From contig BGKB01000057.1 of NCBI GenBank assembly GCA_003116975.1, positions 310,001 to 374,000 on the forward strand: 64,000 nt of DNA. Direction: 5' to 3'. Made by a program: the position numbers and the translations under genes. The notes under the pieces were generated by a model, which saw only the letters and a program-made list of their open reading frames with translations, was not told where the DNA came from and did no database searches. Below are positions 18,564 through 28,730 of the stretch, one piece after another. The DNA comes from Aurantiochytrium sp. KH105 (taxonomy: Eukaryota > Sar > Bigyra > Thraustochytrida > Thraustochytriidae). Every line of letters starts with the position of its first letter. Position 1 is the stretch's first letter.

Positions 18564-19293
18564 CTTGGTGTTGCACGTTCCCTCTCAATCAATTCTTCAA
18601 GTTGTCGCTGTTGTTGCAGTTGTTGTTGTTGTTGTTGTTCTTGATGATGACGAACTTCTTGCAGTCGTCGCCGTCGTAGCCGTCACGGAGTCGCTACTTT
18701 CGAGCTTGCCGGCCCTCCCGGTCCTCGCGGCGACGCCGATCGCTCGCGGCGTTTCCAAACCTGCCGGTCGGCCGGCCAGCCAGCGCCTCCAAGGAGCCCC
18801 GCGCCAAGCGCCAAGGCCTCGACGCTGCCAGGGCCGCGCGTTCCCGCTGCCTTCACGTTCCCGCCCCTGGTCGGCACACACCCACACGCTCCGTGTTCAT
18901 GGAACCAAGACGGATCGCGTCCGGAACGGCCGGCCGGGAGAGATTGTTTGTCTGCCTTGCTTAGCGTCATACCGACTTCTCCGCGCGGCTCTCCTGCGTC
19001 GCGTCGCGCCGCGGCCCGGTCGGCGCCGCGCGCGGCCGCCAGGCAGAGACACCGGCGCCAGGCAGCTCCCGCCCCTGCGCGCGCACAGAGCAAGCCCGCG
19101 CAGCGTGGCGGACACCGAGCCGGAGAAGGAACTCGAACCGCGTCCGCCCGCGGGTTCGACGACGACGACGACGCCGACGACGACGACGACGCCGGCGACG
19201 ACAGGGATTACGAGAAGAGGGAGAGGAGGCAACGTGTGACACTTTGCGCCCTTACCGTGAGCCCAGAGCGACGTGACGGATAAAGCTGGCGCA
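18564..19293. promoter_or_regulatory. Divergent intergenic region with TTG and GAC repeats
   Basis: About 730 bases between opposite-strand ATGs. It contains GTT/TTG repeats near 18620-18645 and GAC repeats near 19155-19200. No gene recognised; probably shared promoter sequence. Confidence 0.45.
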
Positions 19294-22200
19294 ATGCGCG
19301 GAGAGAGAACGCGCAGGGGCGACTGCGCGGGCAAACTCTACGTTCGCGTGCTCGGGGGCTATCTCATCGGTGCTGACGACGACCTGCGCGCGGTGGACTG
19401 CTGCGTCGCGCTCGAGGAAGATGAGGCCGAGGAAAGATTGTCAGGTCGCTTGATGAATGAGCGTGAAATGCCTCGTCGGCAGGATCACTCATATCTAAAG
19501 CAGGAGGCGGGCAATGGTCCTGGAGCCTGGTGGTTCGGAAGTCTGGCCTCGCCGTGTGAAGCTGGCGCTGCCTGCATTGATCCAGCTGTCTGTCCTCAAT
19601 GTACACAACAACGAACGTACCGCGCGCGGCCCGAAAAGACTGACGCAGAAGATTTGCTGGCCAAGGACAATCTGTTGTCACGAATCGTCCGCCCGTGGCG
19701 CAAGCCAAAACAAAAGGGGTCCACCACGAATGGCAATGGTGGGAACGGAAGCAGGGCGCAAGGTGCGAATTCTTCTTCTCCTCCTCCTCCTCCTCCTTCT
19801 TCTTCTTCTTCTTCTTCTTCTCTGCGTAATGGAACTGGCACTGACACTCAGCAGGTCGAAACGACCTTTTGCGCAAAAGAATTTGGCCTGGACGTGGATG
19901 ACTACTTTGGCCGTCTTCCTATCACGTTTCGCGTTTGGCGAGAAGGAACACGGGAGACAGTCGAGAGTGACCGTAGTAAGCGAGGCACGACATCATCGAA
20001 AAAGCGAGATGTGCCGTATGGTATGTATCATGCCACAGAGAACTCGCGAACGGCCAGCAAGTCCTCGGCGGCGGCCGCGGCAGCTAGTAAAGCGGGTTCC
20101 AACCTTTTTGGATCAGGCACGGCGCGTCTTGCCGACGGTCTCACGGAGAATGCCTTTTTCCCGCTCGGGTCCAATCCTGGGCATGCCACTTCATCGCACC
20201 TACAATCTTCGTCTCCATCACCTTCCTCTCCACCACCACCACCGCCACCGCCACCTTTGCCAGGTTCTCCGTCGCTGCGGCCCCTGACTTCGTCATCTGT
20301 TCTGACCGCTTCTCTCAGCGCCGTGCCACTGTCTCCGCCATCGTCGATATCAAGCGACGCAAAGTTTGATCTGTCCGGGGGGGCTACAGGATCAGAACAG
20401 CGACAGGCGAAGCAAGTCGTTCGCCTTGCGAGCGCAAATGGGCAGATCGCAGGATGTCTGCTCGTTGAGATCCGATTTATTCAGACCCGCACAAAAGATC
20501 GTAGTGCAGGAGCTGCGTTGCACGAGGCCATCAAGAACGGCCAGGTCAAGCTCGTGGAAATCATCATCAACGCACTTCGCCGCAAATCGCAAGTCAAAGC
20601 CCTCACATGGCGCCCTCCTACGGAGGATGGTATGAACGCGTACGAGCTGGCAGCTCGTCATGGGCAGACCCGAGTGCTTGAGGCGCTGCTTCGAAACACC
20701 AGCTCAAGCGCTTGGAGCGCTTGGACAAACTCGTCGCCGCCAAAGGGCCTTACCGCGCTGCATATGGCCGTCCTCGGGAACAGTGCCTCCTCGGCGCAGG
20801 CGCTTCTCAATCATGCGCGCAAGCAAGAATTGACCACGTCGCTTTTTGATTCGGGCGGCTTCGACTATCTCCAGGAACTTGGGGGCAGCGGACTGGAGCG
20901 CCATCGAAGCCTCGCCTCACACGCAAAGAACATTATGCTCAAAGCCACAGACGATAAAGGCCGAACTCCTTTTGCTCTTGCGTGTGGCATGGAGTTGCCG
21001 CGGAACCCCCTGCTCGTTGTGTTTAGCCTTTCTCAACTTGGTGCCGGCATTGCGGCCACGGACAACGAAGGGAATACTCCGCTTATGGCTGCGATTTTTG
21101 CGGGTCAGTCTGCAGTGGCTTGCGCTCTGCTCGAAATGACCGAGGACGGCCCACCTGGCGTCTCAATCAGCCGGGCGTGCCCAAACATGCCCAACAAAGA
21201 GGGTCTTCGCCCACTGCACATTGCTGCAAGAAAGGGAGATATTGTTGTCGTCAAGGCGCTTCTCGAAGCTGGGGCGCTCTCCGCACTTCGATCGAGTGCA
21301 GGTTCTACACCTCTACATCTTGCCGCGCGACACGGTCATCTCCAGGTCGCCAAAGCCCTTATTGACTGGCCGATGCAATTTGCAGTGACAGAAGAGGAAC
21401 AGTATCTTGCAGACAAGCAGCGGCGCGCGCGTCGCAGACTCACCCGGAACGCCTCGTCACGTTCATCAGACGAAGACTTGGACGCCGAGGTGCGCGCGCA
21501 AATCGAGGCGGATGCCTCTCTTGCCGCTGCAGTTGCTGCAATGGAGGAAGGATCGTATTCGCGATTTTACGGATTCCTGGGCCAAGAAGAAGAGTCGAGT
21601 GCGGCGAGTCGCCTCCGGGCTCGCCAGCGCCACGAAGCTTTCACCGCTCACGCCATGGTCGACGATACGGGATCCTCGGCTCGCTTTCAGAGGCTTCGGC
21701 GCGCCAAGACGCGCTTCTCGCGCTTGGTCGGCCGCATGCGGCAGAGGAGGCAACCTGTCCCGACCTCGCCGCCGACATCCTCGTCATCTTCGCTCGAGGG
21801 AGGAATCGAAAATGAGGCTTATACTCCGGAAAGCTCCGCGCCGGCAACAGATGAAAACTCACCGCGTGAACCGACGTCTGGTGCTAACGCCTCTGCAGGC
21901 GAAGAAAACCAAGCTTTGGGTTCACGCGAGCGCAACAACAGCGACGCAACTTTTATCGCAACGGATGACGAGGAAGAGCACGAGGACGACGAGATTCTTC
22001 TTGGCGCTGGTGCTGCAACGAGCTCGGACGCAGACCACGCTGCGTCCGAGGGAGATTCTGATTACTTTGGAGGCGTCACCAAGATCAAGGAGGAAAAAGT
22101 CAAGTTCAAGGGTGTAAGTCGCCGCGAAGCGTTGGCACATCGTGATCCAGGAGTTGACGCTGTCGAGTGGTCCACGTGGCTCACACCTGCAGAAATTGCC

Positions 22201-22557
22201 AAATGCGAGGGCCATGCTGATGTGTACAACTATTTGCACTCTTTCTTGGAGCCTGAAACCAATGGTTCCAGTGCTGAAGGTGCGGGAAACTCTGTCGCAA
22301 AACAGAAGCCGGAAGTTCCGGCGGTGTCGAGCGTAAGCAAGGATCACGACGGGTTACCCCCGTCTCACGGGCATGTCAAGGGTATTCAAGAAGCCACGAG
22401 CACGCCTCAGCCACAAAAATCTGCTATTGCTCCTGTTGCTGCTGACGATGATGATCATGATGATGAAGGTATGGATACCTTTCTTGGCCCTGTTGAGACG
22501 GAGATTGGCACTGACGAGTACTACGAGTATCCTTTTTTGGACGCTGATTCTGCTTGA
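19294..22557 (+). CDS. C2-like and ankyrin-repeat protein
   Basis: About 1,087 residues from the ATG at 19294. The N-terminus KLYVRVLGGYLIGADDD and the later GQIAGCLLVEIRFIQ resemble the first and last strands of a C2 domain, separated by long Ser/Pro-rich and low-complexity inserts. About seven ankyrin repeats follow (about residues 395-690), including GLTALHMAVLGN, NTPLMAAIFAGQ, LRPLHIAARKGD and STPLHLAARHGH. The C-terminal third is acidic and disordered. Ankyrin repeats bind proteins, and C2 domains often bind membranes or phospholipids, so a membrane-linked scaffold is a reasonable inference. No catalytic motif was seen. Confidence 0.8.
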   Translation: MRGERTRRGDCAGKLYVRVLGGYLIGADDDLRAVDCCVALEEDEAEERLSGRLMNEREMPRRQDHSYLKQEAGNGPGAWWFGSLASPCEAGAACIDPAVCPQCTQQRTYRARPEKTDAEDLLAKDNLLSRIVRPWRKPKQKGSTTNGNGGNGSRAQGANSSSPPPPPPSSSSSSSSLRNGTGTDTQQVETTFCAKEFGLDVDDYFGRLPITFRVWREGTRETVESDRSKRGTTSSKKRDVPYGMYHATENSRTASKSSAAAAAASKAGSNLFGSGTARLADGLTENAFFPLGSNPGHATSSHLQSSSPSPSSPPPPPPPPPLPGSPSLRPLTSSSVLTASLSAVPLSPPSSISSDAKFDLSGGATGSEQRQAKQVVRLASANGQIAGCLLVEIRFIQTRTKDRSAGAALHEAIKNGQVKLVEIIINALRRKSQVKALTWRPPTEDGMNAYELAARHGQTRVLEALLRNTSSSAWSAWTNSSPPKGLTALHMAVLGNSASSAQALLNHARKQELTTSLFDSGGFDYLQELGGSGLERHRSLASHAKNIMLKATDDKGRTPFALACGMELPRNPLLVVFSLSQLGAGIAATDNEGNTPLMAAIFAGQSAVACALLEMTEDGPPGVSISRACPNMPNKEGLRPLHIAARKGDIVVVKALLEAGALSALRSSAGSTPLHLAARHGHLQVAKALIDWPMQFAVTEEEQYLADKQRRARRRLTRNASSRSSDEDLDAEVRAQIEADASLAAAVAAMEEGSYSRFYGFLGQEEESSAASRLRARQRHEAFTAHAMVDDTGSSARFQRLRRAKTRFSRLVGRMRQRRQPVPTSPPTSSSSSLEGGIENEAYTPESSAPATDENSPREPTSGANASAGEENQALGSRERNNSDATFIATDDEEEHEDDEILLGAGAATSSDADHAASEGDSDYFGGVTKIKEEKVKFKGVSRREALAHRDPGVDAVEWSTWLTPAEIAKCEGHADVYNYLHSFLEPETNGSSAEGAGNSVAKQKPEVPAVSSVSKDHDGLPPSHGHVKGIQEATSTPQPQKSAIAPVAADDDDHDDEGMDTFLGPVETEIGTDEYYEYPFLDADSA

Positions 22558-22774
22558 GATTCCTCTTCACGTAAAGAAAAGTAACATGGGACTCTAGGCC
22601 TCAGCTTAGGTCGAATTCATTTGTAGACAGCCCAAAGAATGATAAAATTAAACATGATCAATGCTTGAGAACGCCAAATTTGTGTGGCTCTTACGTCACG
22701 CAATCAAGCAATTGAGCAATCCCCAAAACCATCAGCGACCTATGCTATTTTCTCCTTCCCTTTTTTTCAATGTA

Positions 22775-23251
22775 TCATTTGGTTTGTTTGACGAGGGCGT
22801 CAAGATGAATATCGAAAAGATCGCACTTGATGACCTGGTCGAGCTCGTAAAAGGGATTCTTTAGTACGAAGTCCGCGTACAACTCGTAGACACCGCGTAA
22901 AAACTTGTCGAGGTCCCTTGCGCCCGGGTCCGCCGTGACAAAGAACTTGATGCCCGTTAGCGTCTGAAAGCAATGCAAGCAAAAGGTGTCAGCCTGCATG
23001 ACCTCGATGCCGCTGGATCCCGGTACTGGCGAGATTTGGGCGGCAATAGCGTAAAGAGAATGAAATGTAGACGCGAGTCGAAGTGTGTCATTGCCCCCTA
23101 GTCTCGAGGAAGCCGAGAACGACTGTGCAAGTAAATGTATCCATCCATGAGTGTGTGAAAGAGGCCTTCTTGAAGATGAAGTCTGAATTCAACTTACTTT
23201 GTGAAAAACGAGGCCACCTGCCTTGTTGACGATGAAAAGATTGAGAAGCAT
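22775..23251 (-). CDS. TRAPPC4: TRAPP complex subunit 4 (synbindin/Trs23), two exons
   Basis: Core subunit of the TRAPP tether and Rab1/Ypt1 exchange factor at the Golgi. Exon 1 is 23198-23251, encoding [18 protein letters not shown], followed by GTAAGT. The intron 23123-23197 (75 nt) ends in CAG. Exon 2 is 22775-23122, containing [34 protein letters not shown] and [15 protein letters not shown]. The joined protein has 133 residues and matches TRAPPC4 throughout. It lacks the PDZ-like insertion of animal and yeast forms and so resembles the short plant type. Frame is preserved exactly across the splice. It is convergent with the ankyrin gene ending at 22557. Confidence 0.92.
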
Positions 23252-23805
23252 CTTTGATGCGCCGCCCACGCGCGTGCTTTGTCCCTGAGCAGCTGATGGC
23301 CTCGGCGCGCGTCGACGCACAGGTCGGCGCTGCGTTGCACTGAGCTGAGCTGAGCTGAGCTGAGCAGAGCTGATGTGCCGGCAAGCAAGAAGATAGACGG
23401 GCCACGCAATGCCACTCTGACCTTGAGAACCTTACGCACTCTTTAGCTCGCGCACGCAGCAGCCAGTAGAACGGCTTGTCCTCCTCCCTCTCCCCCGGGG
23501 CTCGCCCGCTTGACTCCAGCCAACACGCTCGGCCGGGAGTCAGACGGAGGAAGATGTTTTGACAGCAAAAGTTCACCTCCAAAGGACGGTCTCTGCGAGA
23601 ACAACGTATTGCACGATTCAAGTGGACGTACTCAGAGGGCCCGATTCTATGTCACAATTCACAACGAGAGGAGACGAGTCGCTTTCAATGAGCGGAAGAC
23701 AGAAAGGACAATAGACAAAAGTTGAAGTGGTTTCTAATATTCTTTACACCTTGGCCGCACGTAAATTTATGTGGGTCATCGATACGACATGCCGCGATCG
23801 CTGAT
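23252..23805. other. Intergenic region upstream of TRAPPC4
   Basis: About 550 bases holding the TRAPPC4 promoter and the 3' flank of the tRNA-modification gene. It contains a CTGAG pentanucleotide repeat (about 23336-23366). No further exon recognised. Confidence 0.45.
23336..23366. repeat. CTGAG pentanucleotide repeat
   Basis: About six tandem units of CTGAG, the last imperfect, upstream of TRAPPC4. Confidence 0.8.
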
Positions 23806-26805
23806 TTACGCATTGGAAACGAAGGCTTTGGCGAAGTCTGGCAGAGGCGTAGTGCATGCGATAGGGTCACGCTTGGGCAAGTGGATCTTGTAGGAGTAGG
23901 CGTGAAGGTCGAGGCTTTCGACCTGGGTCTGAATGGGCTTAAAGGCCACTTCCATGCCCTGCGTGCAAGCCACACAAAGCGCTCGAGCAGCGGCCTCGCG
24001 ATCCTCGGTCTCGGCGAGCTTGCTCTCTTCGAGCGCTTCCACGACCTTGGCATCCGGATCCGCTTGCTCGGCGCGAACATGCGTGAGGTTCCCCTGTGTA
24101 CCATAGTTGGGATCGTTGCAGATTGGATGGCCCAAAAGGGAAAGGTGAAGACGCAGTTGGTGGGTACGACCCGTGAGGGGCTCGGCTTGCAGCAAACTGG
24201 TGTCCGACTTTTCATCGTAAGCCAAGAGACGGAAACGGCTCATGGACGGCTTGGCGTCATCGACGGCTGCCTTGGCGACGCCTTGGTCAGAGGTGTCCAT
24301 GGCATTCGACGGTCTCGCGCACTCCCAAATGCCCGAGCCGGCATCAGCGCAGCGCAACGGCCAAGAGACTGAAACCGCAGCCTTGTTGTCGCCCGGCGCA
24401 TCATTAAGCTCGAGCATGGCACCATCGTCCGATGATGCGGCAAAGTAGACGCCGGGAGGCTTGAGTCCAACAGCGGAAAGGTACTCGGAACGGTCGGCCT
24501 CGGGCTTCATGGCCTCGAGATCGCCGGCAAGCTTCTCGCGGTATGCAGCAAGCGAGGCTTCGTCGGCGGGAAACTTACCATGAACACGTGCCAGGTACGC
24601 CTTTTGAATCTTACCCGCGGATTTGTCAGCCTTGGGGTCCGCCAGAGGCTCCGGGGTGAGGCGGCGCATCATCGCGTCTGTGACCTGCGCGGCGGTCTCC
24701 GAGTTCTTGCACATAATGACCAAGCCGGACGTGAGGCGATCAAGGCGATGGGCAGGCGCAAGATTTGTGAGCTTCTTTTCCACTGCAAGGATGAAAGTGA
24801 GCGAGTTGCGACGGAAGGATCCGCAAGGATGTACCGAGACGGAGGCAGGTTTGTTGACAAAGACAAAGTCGTCGTCCTCACGAACAATCATGTCCTCAGC
24901 GGCGCAGTAGCGCACGTCCGGCTCGTGACGGTGCATGAGGTTGTCGATGCGGTCCTTGTCGGCCAGTTTTTGTGACGGCGACACTTTTTTGCCGTTGACG
25001 CGGATAAGACCAAGCTCGATGGCTTTTTTGTAATAGGCAACTGGATGAGTAGAGAACTCGTTGGCATAGACGTCCAAGAGCTCACGACCAATCCAGCGGG
25101 CCTTGACGAAAGTGTGGTACTCGTAAAAGTAAGGCTTGACGTGACGGAGCGCAAGTCCGGAGTCTGGATCAACGCGCTTCTCATACTCGACCTCGGCGTA
25201 CTCTGCCTGCGTCTCGATGCGATGACGCTTACTGCCCACGAGAGGTTCATCGGTGCCATCAGAGGACGAGCGAGCGCGCTTCTTGCTGCGCGACGCCTCG
25301 CGAACGCGTTCCTCAAAGTCAGGCAAGTTCATAAACTCAAGCGAGCGGTACGGGTTCTCGTACGTGTCGCTGGCAAAGCCGGTGCACCTGCCGTTGCAGA
25401 CGAGGACCGGGTCACTAAACTTGCGGCCCATAAATTCGAGGAGATCCTTGGGACCGATGAGTCCACAGGAACGGCAGCGCGGGTTGGTGTTCCACTTGAC
25501 ACGCTGCTTTGCCTTGCGCTTGGCCGCCTTGTCTGCAACGGCAGCAGCCTTGGTTGACGCTTCCTCTTCGGTCTTGGCGTCCGTAGCGGCGGTCGATGCG
25601 GCGGCGGCTGCGGTAGCCACGGCGCCGGCAGCTGAGGCCACTTGACGCGCCTCCTTGAAAGCCCGCGTGCGCGAAATTTGCTTTTTGATGGAGCGACGAA
25701 TGTTGGAGCTCACGGGGCTCGCGTCCCAGCACTCTTGCAGCTTGACCATGAGTTGATCGATTTCGGCGTCGGAGAATTTGTCCAGAAAGGGCTCATAGGC
25801 GTTGCGCAAAAAGAGGTGGCGATCGCAGTAATACACGCCAAGAAGCTTGGCGCGACAGTCGTCGCAGGCAAGAATGGTGCAGCGGCAAACGGCGCATACG
25901 CGATCCTTGCTAATCGCCTCGGTGGGAGCCTTGCAGTTAAAGCAGGCACCTACAACGGTGGCACCCTCGGGTTTCTGGAGGGCGCGGGAGTCGAAGACAA
26001 AGTTGCTGCCCTTGAAGAATCCGTCTGCGCCGAACTCTTCAAGGTACCGGTGGATGCCACCACTAAGCTGGCTGACATCCTCGCAGCCCTTGTTGCGCAG
26101 GTACGCCGAGGCCTTTTCGCAGCGAATGCCGCCGGTGCAGTACATGAGAACCTTTTTGTCCTTCCAGCTGTCGACGTTTTTGGCAGCGTACTCGGGAACC
26201 CATTGCGCGTACGTGTGCGTGCTTGGGTTGAGTGCTTGGTGCGCGCCGTCTGGCGTCATGAAGCGGCCCGTTTTGAACTCGCAGTCATTGCGAACGTCGA
26301 GAACGACAAGCTCCTTTTCCGTAATTTTCTTTTGCGCCTCGTCGCTCTGCGCCTCGTCGCCTTCGGCCTCGGGCTCTGCCCAGTAGGCTTTAAGTGTTTC
26401 GTGAAACTCTTTGGGCGTGAGATGTTTACCGCCTTTACCGGCGTCGATGAGCTGTTTGGGGATGGCGTGACCCGTGGAGCAGATTTCGCCCTTGATTTTG
26501 ACGACCATGTCCGGGAAGGGCTGTTTCTCGGAGGTGTCTAGCTTAAAGTCGATGTCTTGTCCCTTGAAAGGTTCCAGCTCGAGGAGCTCTTTGCAGAAGG
26601 TTTCGACGCCCTCGGGACCTTCGCTGGCGAGATTACCGTTGATGCCCTCTGTGGCGATGATGACGCGGCCCGAGAGCCCGAGTCTCTCTGCGGTCGCGCG
26701 CAGCCATTCTTGGACCTCGTCGAGCTGCGAGGCCGTCCCATCTTTGCGGTCTTTCGCTTTGCTGATGTCCACGTACTTGTAGAAGAGCAGGATGGTGTAC
26801 GTCAT
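23806..26805 (-). CDS. tRNA U34 hydroxylase (TrhO) fused to RluA-type pseudouridine synthase
   Basis: 999 residues from the ATG at 26805. The N-terminus (about 1-95) and rhodanese domain match TrhO/YceA, with the active-site CTGGIRCEKA near 225. A cysteine cluster follows (about 275-330, CFNC, CAVC, CDDC), then an Ala/Lys-rich linker and further CxxC pairs. An S4-like element (YYKKAIELGLIRVNG, near 588) leads into the RluA catalytic domain, with HRLDRLTSGL near 687 (the Asp is the nucleophile) and GRTHQLRLHL near 880. VHPCGSFRRN resembles the Pus9/Rib2 subgroup, which makes pseudouridine 32. Both enzyme types act on the tRNA anticodon loop. The fusion is within one uninterrupted frame. No targeting peptide is evident after the chosen start. 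Confidence 0.9.
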   Translation of the reverse strand: MTYTILLFYKYVDISKAKDRKDGTASQLDEVQEWLRATAERLGLSGRVIIATEGINGNLASEGPEGVETFCKELLELEPFKGQDIDFKLDTSEKQPFPDMVVKIKGEICSTGHAIPKQLIDAGKGGKHLTPKEFHETLKAYWAEPEAEGDEAQSDEAQKKITEKELVVLDVRNDCEFKTGRFMTPDGAHQALNPSTHTYAQWVPEYAAKNVDSWKDKKVLMYCTGGIRCEKASAYLRNKGCEDVSQLSGGIHRYLEEFGADGFFKGSNFVFDSRALQKPEGATVVGACFNCKAPTEAISKDRVCAVCRCTILACDDCRAKLLGVYYCDRHLFLRNAYEPFLDKFSDAEIDQLMVKLQECWDASPVSSNIRRSIKKQISRTRAFKEARQVASAAGAVATAAAAASTAATDAKTEEEASTKAAAVADKAAKRKAKQRVKWNTNPRCRSCGLIGPKDLLEFMGRKFSDPVLVCNGRCTGFASDTYENPYRSLEFMNLPDFEERVREASRSKKRARSSSDGTDEPLVGSKRHRIETQAEYAEVEYEKRVDPDSGLALRHVKPYFYEYHTFVKARWIGRELLDVYANEFSTHPVAYYKKAIELGLIRVNGKKVSPSQKLADKDRIDNLMHRHEPDVRYCAAEDMIVREDDDFVFVNKPASVSVHPCGSFRRNSLTFILAVEKKLTNLAPAHRLDRLTSGLVIMCKNSETAAQVTDAMMRRLTPEPLADPKADKSAGKIQKAYLARVHGKFPADEASLAAYREKLAGDLEAMKPEADRSEYLSAVGLKPPGVYFAASSDDGAMLELNDAPGDNKAAVSVSWPLRCADAGSGIWECARPSNAMDTSDQGVAKAAVDDAKPSMSRFRLLAYDEKSDTSLLQAEPLTGRTHQLRLHLSLLGHPICNDPNYGTQGNLTHVRAEQADPDAKVVEALEESKLAETEDREAAARALCVACTQGMEVAFKPIQTQVESLDLHAYSYKIHLPKRDPIACTTPLPDFAKAFVSNA

Positions 26806-28577
26806 CGTCTTCTCCTTGCCGTCGCTGGCTTGCTGGCTGGCTGGCTGACTCGCCGACCTACTCTTTGTGCCTGTGCGCGATCCTCCGTGCGGCTTCGCTT
26901 GCTCGCTCGCTCGCCCCCGGTTCGAGGTTTCGTGCGACGTTCGCTCGGCGCCACGAATCGCCGCTGCACTGCCAGGGCGTCCCTGCCGCGTCCACGTCCT
27001 CAAACTTCCCAGGCTTCCAGCCCTTCCAGCCCTTCTAGCCCTTCTAGCCCTTCCAGTCCTTCCAGTCCTTCCCTATGCGCGTTCTATTCCGTTCTCCATC
27101 CCCTGGACCCGCTCCTTTTCGCCTTCCAGTTGTCATGGTTGTTGATTGATCGCCGTCGATCGAGCTTCTCGCCTGCGACCACTTGTTACGCAGCCTCGCT
27201 GTCGTACGGCGTCGCGCCAGGTCGCGAGGCTGTTTGAGTTTACCCCCCTCGAGCCGCGCCGCCCTCTCCTTGCCGCGCTGGCGGAGCGGAATTTCCCACC
27301 GGCCGGCCGTCACATTATTATTGTTCCACTTTACCTCCGCCGGGGCCCTCTACAACACATAGCAGAGACGGTACCGCGCGACGGTCCCGGTTAAGGGTAC
27401 CAACTCCTATGCGTAGCCCTCCCTCACAGTAATTCGTAGACGCGCCTGACGGCACCTCATAGTAATTCGAATACGGGACGGGGCCTGGCGGCGCGCGGCG
27501 GCGCGGCCGGCGCAGAGCCCTTCGAGGCGGCCGCTTCTCGAAGCCGCGCGGCGCGCGCGGCGCGGGCGGGGCGCAGGCGGCGGCAAAGCCCTGGCCCCCG
27601 CGGCCCCCCTGCGCGCCTGCGAGGAGGGAGCGGGCGAGCGAGCGAGCGAGCGAGCGAGCGGCAGGCAAAACGGGATTATATTGTTCGCGCCTGGGATTGG
27701 TTAGCGAGGACTTTGCACATCGAGTTACGCCGCCTGCGATTGGCAAGCGAGAGAGAGAGGAGCGAGCGAGCGAGCGAGCGGCCGCAGGGCAGGGCCGCAG
27801 CAGACGCGTCGCGGACGCCAGCGGTCGCGCGGGCAGACGGGCTTTGGCAGGTGGCCGAGGTTGCTCGTTGGCCGGCTTGCCTGCTTGCTTGCTTGCTTGC
27901 TTGCGTGGTCGCTCGCTGGCGCGCCAGTCGCGCTTGGCGTCGAGAGCTTCTCGCCTGACATCGTTTCGCCCCGCGGGCGCTCGCCTGCCCACCTCTCCGC
28001 CCAAGTACTTGACCATCCCGTCCCGAGCGCGCCTCGCTCTCCGGCGGGCCGCGCCGCGGCGCCGCGGCCTCCGCTCCCGCGCCCGCGCTCGCGCCCGCGC
28101 GCCTCGCATCCCGGCCCTCGCCGCCGCCGTCATCCCGCATCCCCTCCCCTCCCCGCGTCCCATCCCGCCTGGGCAGCCGGCCAGGTCAGGCGCGCCGCGC
28201 AGGGCTGGTACCTGACCCGCGCGCCGCGGCGTGCCTCGCGCGCCGCTCCGCCGCGCACCCCGCGGCCCCGCGCAGGCGCCGCCGGCAGCTCGGGGCCCAG
28301 CCAGCCAGCCGGCCAGCCAGCCAGCTCCCTCGCGGCGGCCGCGCCGCGGCCCTCGGCGAGGGTCAGGCCTGGCGGGGAGGCAGGCGGGGAGTCGCGTCGG
28401 CCGCTTGTTCGCCGGCGGGATCGAGGATCGAGCAGAGGCAGATCAGATCGGCAGAAGCAGGCGAGGGAAAATCGGCCGCGGCGCTAGGCTCCGCCGCGCT
28501 CCCGGCGCGGCGGGCGAGGCCGGCGTGCGGCACGGAGGCAGGGGCGCGGCGCTGAGCTAGGCCGAGGCGAGAGAGAG
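26806..28577. promoter_or_regulatory. Divergent GC-rich intergenic region
   Basis: 1.8 kb between opposite-strand ATGs. It contains a CCTTCCAG-type degenerate repeat near 27008-27075, GAGC tetranucleotide arrays near 27627-27660 and 27760-27781, and very GC-rich sequence. Open frames on both strands are Arg/Ala/Pro low complexity and not convincing. Confidence 0.45.
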
Positions 28578-28610
28578 ATGCGCGTCGGCGACGGCAGCGC
28601 GGGCGGCGAC

Positions 28611-28648
<38 letters not shown>

Positions 28649-28654
28649 GCAGCA

Positions 28655-28685
<31 letters not shown>

Positions 28686-28699
28686 GAGGGGACCGCGGC

Positions 28700-28730
<31 letters not shown>

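Noticed and set aside
27318-28487. Overlapping long frames on both strands in the 27-28.5 kb GC-rich region
   Set aside because: Arg/Pro/Ala/Ser low complexity in every frame; no domain, no consistent start, rich in tetranucleotide repeats.
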